Shown piece after piece: positions 1 to 6,342 of a stretch of DNA of 6,507 bases. Every line of letters begins with the position of its first letter. Position 1 is the stretch's first letter. Position numbers and translations under genes: made by a program. The DNA comes from Candidatus Poseidoniaceae archaeon (GTDB lineage Archaea; Thermoplasmatota; Poseidoniia; Poseidoniales; Poseidoniaceae), in NCBI GenBank assembly GCA_013330285.1, contig DUIP01000081.1, forward strand, positions 2,167 to 8,673, read 5' to 3'. The notes beneath the pieces are model-generated. The model was given only the letters and a program-made list of their open reading frames with translations, was not told the DNA's origin and searched no databases.

Positions 1-2
1 TC

Positions 3-620
3 TTGGAACACATCATGATCACACCTTCTCATCACCGAGTTCATCACGGCAGGCAGGAGATTTACATCGACAAGAATTTCGGAGGTACGCTTGTGCTATG
101 GGACAAAATGTTTGGTACATTCCAAAGGGAAGAAGAACATACTCCGGTACAATTTGGAACCGATCAACCACTTGGAACCACCAATGTATTCTGGGGTAAT
201 TTAATTCCTATTTTCCGCTGGATGGGCGTTAAAATTGAGGCCCCTGTTCAAGGGAAATATCGAATATCCAACCTCCACATTGTGGTTCATGGCATTCTTC
301 TTTTCACCATTTACATCCAGTACCTGTTGATGGAATTAAACGGGACATATACAGACAGATTGATCGTCTTTTGTATTGGCATCGCAGGTACCATTGGCCT
401 TGGCTTCATCAGTGATCAGAAACTTTGGGGCTACAGACTCAATTTGCTTGCATCCACCCTTCTTGTCGCATCCTACTTTACCTTCTTCCGCATGAATGAT
501 CTCATCTTCGAGGTGATGTTGGCCCTTCTGATGTGTTCAAATCTCATCATGTTACTCACTGCTATCGAAGAACCACTGCATCAAAAAACATCGAAAGAAG
601 CAATGGGAATGAAGGCATAA
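3..620 (+). CDS. Sterol desaturase / fatty acid hydroxylase family membrane protein, 5'-truncated
   Basis: This is the C-terminal part of an integral-membrane di-iron oxygenase; the reading frame enters from the left edge, so the true start lies outside the window. It opens just before the last histidine box of the family, HRVHH (H11, H14, H15 counted from the first full codon, a TTG at 3), followed by the conserved stretch YIDKNFGG and LWDKMFGTF (residues 21-40). These motifs are typical of the bacterial branch related to alkylglycerol monooxygenase. Four hydrophobic segments follow (about 92-110, 118-136, 145-162, 167-186), the extended membrane tail seen in that branch. Members hydroxylate or desaturate C-H bonds of lipids using two iron atoms held by eight or more histidines; the earlier histidine boxes are not visible here. 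The substrate cannot be read from the sequence. The stop codon is followed at once by a stem-loop, so it may end a transcript, or it may be the first visible gene of the lipid operon. Confidence 0.88.
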   Translation: MEHIMITPSHHRVHHGRQEIYIDKNFGGTLVLWDKMFGTFQREEEHTPVQFGTDQPLGTTNVFWGNLIPIFRWMGVKIEAPVQGKYRISNLHIVVHGILLFTIYIQYLLMELNGTYTDRLIVFCIGIAGTIGLGFISDQKLWGYRLNLLASTLLVASYFTFFRMNDLIFEVMLALLMCSNLIMLLTAIEEPLHQKTSKEAMGMKA

Positions 621-623
621 ATT

Positions 624-657
624 GGTTCAGTCCGCTGTTGACCGGTTGAACCTTTTT
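624..657 (+). terminator. Possible intrinsic terminator after the sterol desaturase gene
   Basis: GGTTCAGTC (624-632) can pair with GGTTGAACC (644-652) to form a nine-pair stem with two G-U pairs and an 11-nt loop. The stem is followed directly by TTTTT (653-657). It begins 4 nt after the stop codon at 618-620, where a terminator would sit. The stem is only moderately GC-rich, so it may be weak or act as an attenuator. If the alternative TTG start at 622 of the next gene were used, this element would lie inside coding sequence. An intrinsic terminator of this form is expected only if the organism is bacterial. Confidence 0.35.
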
Positions 658-681
658 AGTCACAATAGAGTATTCTTCGCC

Positions 682-1725
682 ATGGTAGCCGGGGGCACGC
701 ATGCGCAAATCCTATCCTTTGCGGGGTATCTACCAGAAAAGGAGATTCTGACAGAATCGTTCGCAAAGTTGGGCGACCTCCCAGCTTCAATCGAATTCAA
801 GCGATTGACTGGAATCAATGCTCATAGAGAGGCTGCTGAAGATGAAGGAAGCCTCGAACTTGCACTCAAGGCTGGTCAAAAGGCGCTTGAACGCTGCGGA
901 ATTCCGCGCGAGGAAATTGATCTTGTCATCAGTTGTTCAGTGAGCCAACTTTCGCCTGAACTTCACCAACATATTTCGCCAAGTTTTGCAACATCGATCG
1001 CTGAACATCTTGGCATATACGGCGCACAAACCTTCGATGTCGCTAATGCTTGCTCGAGCATGATGACGTCATTGATGATTGCAGAAGCCAAGATCAAGGC
1101 GGGAAAAATACGTCATGCGCTCATCGTTTCAGGAGAACACATCACATCATTAATTGATGAAGCAAAGAGCAAGAATCTCTGGTTGCACAGCAAAGCGATT
1201 GCTTCGATGACCGTTGGCGATGGTGCTGCAGCATACGTTGTTGGTCCAAGCAAGGATGCCAAGCGAATGACCTTCAGTGAACCATTCACATTTGCTCAAT
1301 ACAACAATCACTGCATAGGTGAGGCGTCACGTGAACGCCCTGGACCACGAATGAGAACGAAGGCCAAGCAGTTGCAATTGGGTGTGCTTGATAACCTGAG
1401 TGAGTTTTTACAGCGATCCATGAAGCATATGGAGTTAGAATGGAGTTCAATTGATCACGTCTATTCTCACCCAACCACACCAAAGGCAGTCAAGAAAGGC
1501 GCAAAGATTGCTGAGGATTCGGTTGGTTCCATTAAATTCCTTCACAATGACAGCAAAGACATCGGCAATACCGCCTCGACAAGTCATGGTGTTCTTCTTG
1601 AAATGTCCCGTGAAGCCGGCCACCTCAAGGAAGATGATACAGCGATATTGGTGTCGTTTGGCTCTGGTCTTGCTATGCTCGCTTTGCATTTTCATCTACC
1701 TAAGGGGGTTGAAGGATGGTCGTGA
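682..1725 (+). CDS. 3-oxoacyl-ACP synthase III-like (KAS III / OleA-type) condensing enzyme
   Basis: A thiolase-fold condensing enzyme of 347 residues from ATG 682. The FabH-type N-terminus (AQILSFAGYLPE) is followed by RLTGI. The nucleophile is Cys124 in FDVANACSS, His263 lies in YSHPTTPK and Asn296 in DIGNTAST. Their spacing (139 and 33 residues) is close to that of FabH (Cys112, His244, Asn274). VGDGAAA and a C-terminal SFGSGLAMLAL complete the signature. It should form a carbon-carbon bond by decarboxylative or OleA-like non-decarboxylative Claisen condensation of acyl thioesters in the cytoplasm; which one cannot be told. The start is uncertain: TTG 622 is in frame and has GAAGG (611-615) at good spacing, but adds 20 residues not expected in the family and would run through the stem-loop at 624-652. 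It overlaps the next gene by 10 nt, and its neighbours suggest a specialised pathway rather than housekeeping fatty acid synthesis. Confidence 0.9.
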   Translation: MVAGGTHAQILSFAGYLPEKEILTESFAKLGDLPASIEFKRLTGINAHREAAEDEGSLELALKAGQKALERCGIPREEIDLVISCSVSQLSPELHQHISPSFATSIAEHLGIYGAQTFDVANACSSMMTSLMIAEAKIKAGKIRHALIVSGEHITSLIDEAKSKNLWLHSKAIASMTVGDGAAAYVVGPSKDAKRMTFSEPFTFAQYNNHCIGEASRERPGPRMRTKAKQLQLGVLDNLSEFLQRSMKHMELEWSSIDHVYSHPTTPKAVKKGAKIAEDSVGSIKFLHNDSKDIGNTASTSHGVLLEMSREAGHLKEDDTAILVSFGSGLAMLALHFHLPKGVEGWS

Positions 1726-2429
1726 TGCGTTCATGGAAAGCCAGCCCTCTGGGCAAAGGCCGTTTACTCAAGACCAGCGTGAACTTGGCAACCTCTGCCA
1801 TGGAGGAAGCTTCGATTGATTTGAATGATATTGCGCTTATTGTGCACAGCGGGATTTACAGGCAGCATTTCCGGACTGAGCCAGCATTTGCAACACACCT
1901 TCAAGGTGCGTTGAACATCAAATGCACAACACTCACTCAAGAGAGTTCTCACTGCTTTGCTTTCGATGTCAGCGATGGGAGTTGTAGCGCTCATGTCGCC
2001 CTCGATGCAATTGCCGATCTCTTACCACAATTCAATGGGAAATATGCGATCTTATGTGTTGGTGATGAGCGCCCTAACAAACAAACTGAATGGCCCCACA
2101 CACCACATTGCTTCGTTGCCATTCTTGCACTGGAAGGTAATGGTCCTCGTCTTGAAAGGGTTTCATTTGATGAGACAAAGGCCGTCCCAGAACGAGTGAT
2201 TGCATCGCATTTCGATACCAACAAAAAGGCCAATGTTTCGATTGAATATGGCGAATACCAACCTCAGCCAGTGCATGAAACTGAGCTTGAATTTTCAGGC
2301 CATCAGAACTGGTTGTCGGGAGAGCATATGCATGCATTCCACCAACGGCTGGATGGTAAAACCGATGCCTTTACCCATCGAATTGTCGACAGAACAGGTA
2401 AGACTACATCGGCCCACTGGGAGCGATGA
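1716..2429 (+). CDS. Short KAS III-like protein lacking catalytic residues, probable partner subunit
   Basis: 237 residues. Positions about 20-140 follow the N-terminal half of the KAS III fold and align with the preceding gene: DLNDIALIVHSG matches its REEIDLVISCS, EPAFATHLQGALNI matches SPSFATSIAEHLGI, and FAFDVSDGSC (81-90) matches TFDVANACS. In this alignment Ser89 falls on the catalytic Cys; a Cys follows one residue later (Cys90). The GDGAAA segment is replaced by TPHCFVAILALEG, and the C-terminal thiolase repeat with the His and Asn is absent, leaving about 85 residues with no recognised motif. Full-length KAS III proteins have 310-350 residues. It is therefore unlikely to be an independent synthase; a non-catalytic heterodimer partner, as PqsB is to PqsC, is plausible but inferred. 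ATG 1716 has GGGGG (1704-1708) at 7 nt; ATG 1725, overlapping the upstream stop as TGATG, has GAAGG (1711-1715) and is equally possible. Its end overlaps the next gene by 4 nt. Confidence 0.75.
   Translation: MVVMRSWKASPLGKGRLLKTSVNLATSAMEEASIDLNDIALIVHSGIYRQHFRTEPAFATHLQGALNIKCTTLTQESSHCFAFDVSDGSCSAHVALDAIADLLPQFNGKYAILCVGDERPNKQTEWPHTPHCFVAILALEGNGPRLERVSFDETKAVPERVIASHFDTNKKANVSIEYGEYQPQPVHETELEFSGHQNWLSGEHMHAFHQRLDGKTDAFTHRIVDRTGKTTSAHWER
2419..2423 (+). promoter_or_regulatory. Ribosome binding site favouring ATG 2432 for the membrane protein
   Basis: GGGAG lies only 2 nt before ATG 2426 but 8 nt before the in-frame ATG 2432. The spacing therefore favours 2432, two codons downstream, as the real start of the membrane protein gene. 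Confidence 0.4.
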
Positions 2430-4075
2430 GCATGACTGTACGGAGGTCGAAGGAGGATCTATTTCTCCTGACCTTCCTCATCGTGCTCTGCGTCTATCAC
2501 ATTGTAGCAAGGTTTGGACTGGCTGTTGATTTACAATGGCATACCGACGTAGGAAGGGACAAACTGCTCACGCCTCCTCATTTGATGATTTTCGCAGGCA
2601 TTCTACCAACGGCTGTGTTCTTAGGTGGATACCTCATTTGGAACAGTTTCTACAAGCCACAAAAAGTGAGTTCAGATTTCAAATTGGGCCCATTGTACGC
2701 CCCGGCAAGCATCTGGATGATGTGCACAGGCATGTTTACCCTCACCATTGGAGGGCTATTTGATGACTATTGGCATGCAAGTTATGGCGTCGACACGACG
2801 ATCATTACCCCACCACATGTGTGGACTTTTGCCGGTGGAATGCTTGTTGAAGCAGCCACCTTGGTGCTCGCACTCGAACTTAAGCACAAAATGAAGGAGC
2901 AAACACCTCACTGGATCAATATCATTGTGCTGGGAACACTTTGGGCGCTTGTCTATCACTTCCATCTGGCGTTCGCTAATTTCCTTGACCCTCGGGTATC
3001 GACCCTTGATGTCTTTGATTTCCAACTCATTTTGCATTTTGTCTTTGCAGGTGCGGTCTTGATGACCTTTCTACCACTTGGCGAACGCTGGCTTGGAAAG
3101 CACGGGGTGTTGCGCCTCTCCGGCGTTATGCTTGGTTCGCAAGTCCTTTTCTTAGTGCTTGTACCGTTCTTGGTCACCTCGTTCATGACCGAAGAGCATG
3201 TGCTGAGGCCAGGAGCACCCCACACCACCTATGCGGCAAATTGCCTGCCTTGGTTGCTTTTCCCTGCAGTGTTCTTTGTCTCGAAATTCACCTCAATCAC
3301 TGAAAAAAAGATCTTGATTCCACTCGTTTTGGCAGTCGATGTGGCTTGGCTCCCCACATTTATCGAACACACCCCAGTTGAAGTTGGCATTTTGAACACG
3401 GTGCTTTCAGTTCTTCTTAGTGCAGCAATCTTGTGGTTGATTTGGCCGATCACTCAGGGTTTTGGACCAGCCATCGAAAGGTTAGCTCTACGAACTGCAA
3501 GCCAAGGTGTGAAGCCTGTTCGAAAAAAGAAGTCCGTTTCCCTGGTCGTACTCATGCTGGTGCTTCTTTGTATGAGCGCCCCATTAGCAAGCGCCCATGC
3601 CATCCATTTGAGTGAAGAAGGCGATGGTTTTGATGCGCCTATGCGCTATTTGATTGACGTCAATGACACCTACGTTTGGGTTGAATTCATGATGTGGCCA
3701 CCGAAGGCGAAGACGGTCGTTGAAGTCAGCATTCTCCCAGCCGAAAATGAATCTACAGTGATTGATGATGTTTGGTTGACCCTTGTTTACCCCGATGAAC
3801 GTGGTGAAGTCAAGATGAAGACGCTGTTTGAAAACCCAGGAGGCTATGGTCTGTGGGAATCCCAGGTCAACTTCCCCTATGCTGGTGACCAAACCATTGA
3901 AATTTGGCTTGAAGTCGATGGTGTGGCTGCGTTCACTGAGATTCCGGTGGATGTAGCAGGCCCACCATCTCTACCGGTGTGGCTCGCTTGGTTCATTGCT
4001 TTAGCATGGCCAACAGCGTTTGTTCTGATGTGGAGACGTATCTCACTTTTGCCAAGCCAAGGGGTGAGTGCTTGA
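2426..4075 (+). CDS. Polytopic membrane protein with duplicated WH-PPH motif and C-terminal extracytoplasmic beta domain
   Basis: A 549-residue protein of unassigned function. Residues 12-341 contain about ten hydrophobic segments (roughly 12-31, 53-72, 92-112, 131-151, 162-182, 196-217, 230-254, 273-287, 296-313, 320-341). The segment WHTDVGRDKLLTPPH (38-52) recurs as WHASYGVDTTIITPPH (116-131), each copy followed by a [LV]xxFAG helix, which indicates an internal duplication. The paired His residues (39/52 and 117/131), with His178, His180 and His204, could bind a metal or heme. After a cytoplasmic basic stretch (RKKK, 366-369) comes a signal-peptide-like helix ending in ASAHA (371-392). Then follows a hydrophilic, beta-rich domain (about 393-512) and a final membrane helix (517-537) with WRR on its cytoplasmic side. 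The domain recalls small secreted FixH/YtkA-type beta sandwiches, a tentative resemblance. It overlaps the genes on both sides by 4 nt, so it is probably translated with the lipid enzymes; transport, sensing or redox are all possible. Confidence 0.8.
   Translation: MSMTVRRSKEDLFLLTFLIVLCVYHIVARFGLAVDLQWHTDVGRDKLLTPPHLMIFAGILPTAVFLGGYLIWNSFYKPQKVSSDFKLGPLYAPASIWMMCTGMFTLTIGGLFDDYWHASYGVDTTIITPPHVWTFAGGMLVEAATLVLALELKHKMKEQTPHWINIIVLGTLWALVYHFHLAFANFLDPRVSTLDVFDFQLILHFVFAGAVLMTFLPLGERWLGKHGVLRLSGVMLGSQVLFLVLVPFLVTSFMTEEHVLRPGAPHTTYAANCLPWLLFPAVFFVSKFTSITEKKILIPLVLAVDVAWLPTFIEHTPVEVGILNTVLSVLLSAAILWLIWPITQGFGPAIERLALRTASQGVKPVRKKKSVSLVVLMLVLLCMSAPLASAHAIHLSEEGDGFDAPMRYLIDVNDTYVWVEFMMWPPKAKTVVEVSILPAENESTVIDDVWLTLVYPDERGEVKMKTLFENPGGYGLWESQVNFPYAGDQTIEIWLEVDGVAAFTEIPVDVAGPPSLPVWLAWFIALAWPTAFVLMWRRISLLPSQGVSA
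4061..4067 (+). promoter_or_regulatory. Ribosome binding site that fixes the TTG 4072 start of the SDR
   Basis: GGGGTGA ends 4 nt before TTG 4072. It lies inside the last codons of the membrane protein and supports the TTG, which overlaps that gene's stop as TTGA, over the in-frame ATG at 3979, whose 31 extra residues would precede the Rossmann strand. Confidence 0.55.
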
Positions 4076-5031
4076 ACATCCTCGTCACTGGAGCAACCGG
4101 CTCACTTGGCTCAGCAGTGATGCAGCGCCTCACAACAAAAGGCCATTCTGTCAAGGGCATCGGAAGATCGCAACAAAAAATAGAGCACCTCAAAGCAAAC
4201 GGACTTCAAGTGTACCGATGCGATCTTCTTGATCTTGAGGCGCTAAAATCCCATACCAACAACGTGGATGTCATTGTCCATTGTGCCGCCTATGCTGCTC
4301 CTTTTGGCAGGAAAAGCCAGTTTTTTTCGACGAACGTGAGAGGTTTAGAGCATGTCTTCAAAGCTGTGGGGAATTCAGGGGCCCGAGTGATTGTGGTGTC
4401 CTCTGCCTCGGTGTTTGATGGTAATAACGAAACGATCCTTCACGGTGATGAAACACCCCTAAAGAGACCAAAGCACCCCTATGGAGCGAGCAAGTACGAT
4501 GCAGAATGCCTCGCAGCAACCATGCCGACGAAGGCATGGATTGGATTACGACCAAGAGCCGTCTTCGGAATTGGTGACCAAACCCTCTTACCGCGATTAA
4601 ATCGACTTGTCAGCAAAGACAAATACACCATTGTTGGGAAAGGCGATGCGTTGATGGACGTCACATGCCTGAACAATTTCCTCGATGCTGTGGAGGCGGC
4701 ACTCGTCGCTGAAGATGAGGCATGGGGGAAATTCTACAATATTTCAAACGGTGATCCGAGGCGATTTGAGGACATCCTCAAAGCGTATTCACAGAGGCAT
4801 GGCAAAGGCATGAAACGGCGTTCAGTTCCAACATTCCTTGTCGCCTTCTTTGCATACAGTTCAGTCGCCATTGCATCGCTGATCCCAGGGAAACCATGGG
4901 AGCCACGATTGACGCCGTATGGGCTAAGGCAAATCACGCAAACCCTTCGATTGGACATCTCTGGAGCACAAGAAGCACTCCAATGGAATCCTGAAATGAC
5001 ATTTGAGCAAGGTGTGGAGGAACTCAAATGA
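4072..5031 (+). CDS. OleD-like extended SDR, NAD(P)-dependent 3-hydroxyacyl / 3-beta-HSD-type dehydrogenase
   Basis: 319 residues from TTG 4072. The Rossmann motif GATGSLG (7-13) follows the first strand NILVT directly, VSSASVF (109-115) supplies the catalytic Ser111 region, and YGASK (137-141) gives Tyr137 and Lys141. This is an extended (epimerase-like) SDR. The second half, with LRPRAVFGIGD (159-169), VGKGDALMDVT (188-198), FYNISNGDP (221-229) and LRLDISGAQEALQW (292-305), follows the layout of the 3-beta-hydroxysteroid dehydrogenase group that includes OleD, the enzyme reducing the 2-alkyl-3-ketoacid made by OleA. A hydrophobic stretch at about 252-271 is also found in that group and may associate with membrane or lipid substrate. 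Next to a KAS III gene, reduction of a beta-keto acyl product is the likely role, though sugar or sterol substrates are not excluded. It overlaps the membrane protein gene and the ligase gene by 4 nt each. Confidence 0.87.
   Translation: MNILVTGATGSLGSAVMQRLTTKGHSVKGIGRSQQKIEHLKANGLQVYRCDLLDLEALKSHTNNVDVIVHCAAYAAPFGRKSQFFSTNVRGLEHVFKAVGNSGARVIVVSSASVFDGNNETILHGDETPLKRPKHPYGASKYDAECLAATMPTKAWIGLRPRAVFGIGDQTLLPRLNRLVSKDKYTIVGKGDALMDVTCLNNFLDAVEAALVAEDEAWGKFYNISNGDPRRFEDILKAYSQRHGKGMKRRSVPTFLVAFFAYSSVAIASLIPGKPWEPRLTPYGLRQITQTLRLDISGAQEALQWNPEMTFEQGVEELK
5016..5020 (+). promoter_or_regulatory. Ribosome binding site of the adenylate-forming enzyme gene
   Basis: GGAGG sits 7 nt before ATG 5028, within the last codons of the SDR gene. 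The ATG overlaps the SDR stop codon as ATGA, an arrangement typical of translational coupling. Confidence 0.6.
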
Positions 5032-6320
5032 GTAAAATTGGCACCTTGATGCGCTACCTCAGCACACCAAGGAAATTCAAATCACGCCAACAGATTTTGA
5101 AACGTCAAAAGAAAGGCATACGGAAACACATTGCCTATGTTCGAGACCGTTCCCCGTTCTACGCAAGGCATTGGCAAGGCTTTGACAATGAGCAGTGGCA
5201 GAGCTTCCCGCTGATCGATAAGAACATCATGATGGAAAATTTAGATGATTTCCTCACGGTCAGGTTGAACGTCGAAGAGGCTCGAATCCTCGCAGCAAGG
5301 GCTGAAAAAAGTAGAGATTTCTCGCCCAAGATTGGACCCTATTCAATTGGATATTCATCCGGAACAAGTGGTTCAAGGGGCATGCACTTCATCAGTGAGG
5401 CAGAACAAACAGGGTGGGCAGGGTTCATGCTCAAGCGTGGACTTGGTGGTTCAATATTGGGACGGCACAAGATTGGATTGATCTTGCGAGCAAATTCAAA
5501 CACCTTCGAATCGATTGGTTCCAAAAAAATACAATTCTGCTTTTACGATTTGATGCTCCCTCTTGCTGAGATTCACGAACAACTTCTACGCGACCAAGTG
5601 GACGTTCTCATCGGACCACCGAGCGTCTTGAGGTACCTTGCGGATGAGAAGACCACACTCAAACCGCGACGAATTATTTCCTCAGCGGAAGTGCTGGACG
5701 ACATTGATCGTGAAATCATTGAAACCCATTTTGGCACCATAGTCCACCAGTTTTACTCCTCGACGGAGGGGGAAATTGCTGCAACATGCGAATATGGGAC
5801 CTTACATCTCAATGAGGGGATGATGGTGATTCAGAAAGAATGGGTGGATGAAGAAAAGCGTTGGTTCCACCCAATCATCACGGATTTCAAGAGAAAAACC
5901 CAGCCGATTATACGCTATCGACTCAATGACATCCTCGTGGCATCACAACACCAATGCAAATGCGGTGACGCAAGGCAATCGATCGAGGCAGTCATGGGTC
6001 GCCAAGACGATGTCTTCTACCTCCAAAAGGAAAACGAAGAGGGGTATGAGAAGATTGTCCCCGACTTCATTCGCAGAGCAGTGATGCAAATGCATCCTGA
6101 CATCACTGCCTTCTGTGCCATTCAGAAATCCGCTGAGACCATCGAGGTTCAACTCCTCCCAGAGGGCTTGAAGGACTGTTCTATGCTTGGCTTTGAATCA
6201 TTATGGGCGTCGAAAAAGGTCAAAGCTGCCAGCATCAATGTGGTCGCCTACACACATGTTCCTTCAACCACGAAACTACGTAGGATTCGACGAAGCTTTG
6301 AACCGGCAGAATCCCTTTAG
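5028..6320 (+). CDS. Adenylate-forming enzyme, PaaK / F390 synthetase-related family
   Basis: A 430-residue member of the ANL superfamily, close in length to phenylacetate-CoA ligase (PaaK). Motifs in order: RSPFYARHW (41-49), a PaaK-like N-terminus; the phosphate-binding loop YSSGTSGSRG (109-118); YSSTEGE (243-249), the adenine-binding A5 motif; RYRLND (296-301), with Asp301 in the ribose-binding position; CKCG (310-313); and GRQDD (324-328). Lys416 near the end may be the C-terminal lysine that supports adenylation. The stretches AEKSRDFSP (92-100), LRANSN (153-158) and TDFKRKTQPIIRYRLND (285-301) fit what I recall of the 'F390 synthetase-related' putative adenylate-forming group, whose substrates are unknown. 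It should activate a carboxylate with ATP to an acyl-adenylate and pass it to CoA, a carrier protein or an internal nucleophile. The substrate is likely the product of the preceding synthase and reductase. The start is ATG 5028, preceded by GGAGG. Confidence 0.88.
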   Translation: MSKIGTLMRYLSTPRKFKSRQQILKRQKKGIRKHIAYVRDRSPFYARHWQGFDNEQWQSFPLIDKNIMMENLDDFLTVRLNVEEARILAARAEKSRDFSPKIGPYSIGYSSGTSGSRGMHFISEAEQTGWAGFMLKRGLGGSILGRHKIGLILRANSNTFESIGSKKIQFCFYDLMLPLAEIHEQLLRDQVDVLIGPPSVLRYLADEKTTLKPRRIISSAEVLDDIDREIIETHFGTIVHQFYSSTEGEIAATCEYGTLHLNEGMMVIQKEWVDEEKRWFHPIITDFKRKTQPIIRYRLNDILVASQHQCKCGDARQSIEAVMGRQDDVFYLQKENEEGYEKIVPDFIRRAVMQMHPDITAFCAIQKSAETIEVQLLPEGLKDCSMLGFESLWASKKVKAASINVVAYTHVPSTTKLRRIRRSFEPAESL

Positions 6321-6342
6321 GCATTCCCAGTTAGTTCCCGAC

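Noticed and set aside
2441..2469. AGGAGG at 2451-2456 as a strong ribosome binding site, with CTCCT (2465-2469) forming a hairpin
   Set aside because: No in-frame ATG, GTG or TTG lies at the right distance, and the motif comes from Lys-Glu codons. The five-pair hairpin is too short to support as regulatory.
1716..2529. The short KAS-like gene as a frameshifted, broken synthase
   Set aside because: The other frames after about 2150 show no thiolase C-terminal motifs, and the gene ends with a clean ATGA overlap into the next one, so natural shortness is more likely than a frameshift.
1286..3892. Several minus-strand open frames of 65-102 codons
   Set aside because: They lie opposite well-supported genes and have Cys/His/Ser/Arg-rich translations without motifs or ribosome binding sites, as expected of antisense shadows.
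3979..4071. ATG 3979 as start of the SDR
   Set aside because: It would overlap the membrane protein gene by 97 nt and add 31 residues before the Rossmann strand; TTG 4072 has a ribosome binding site and starts exactly at the domain.
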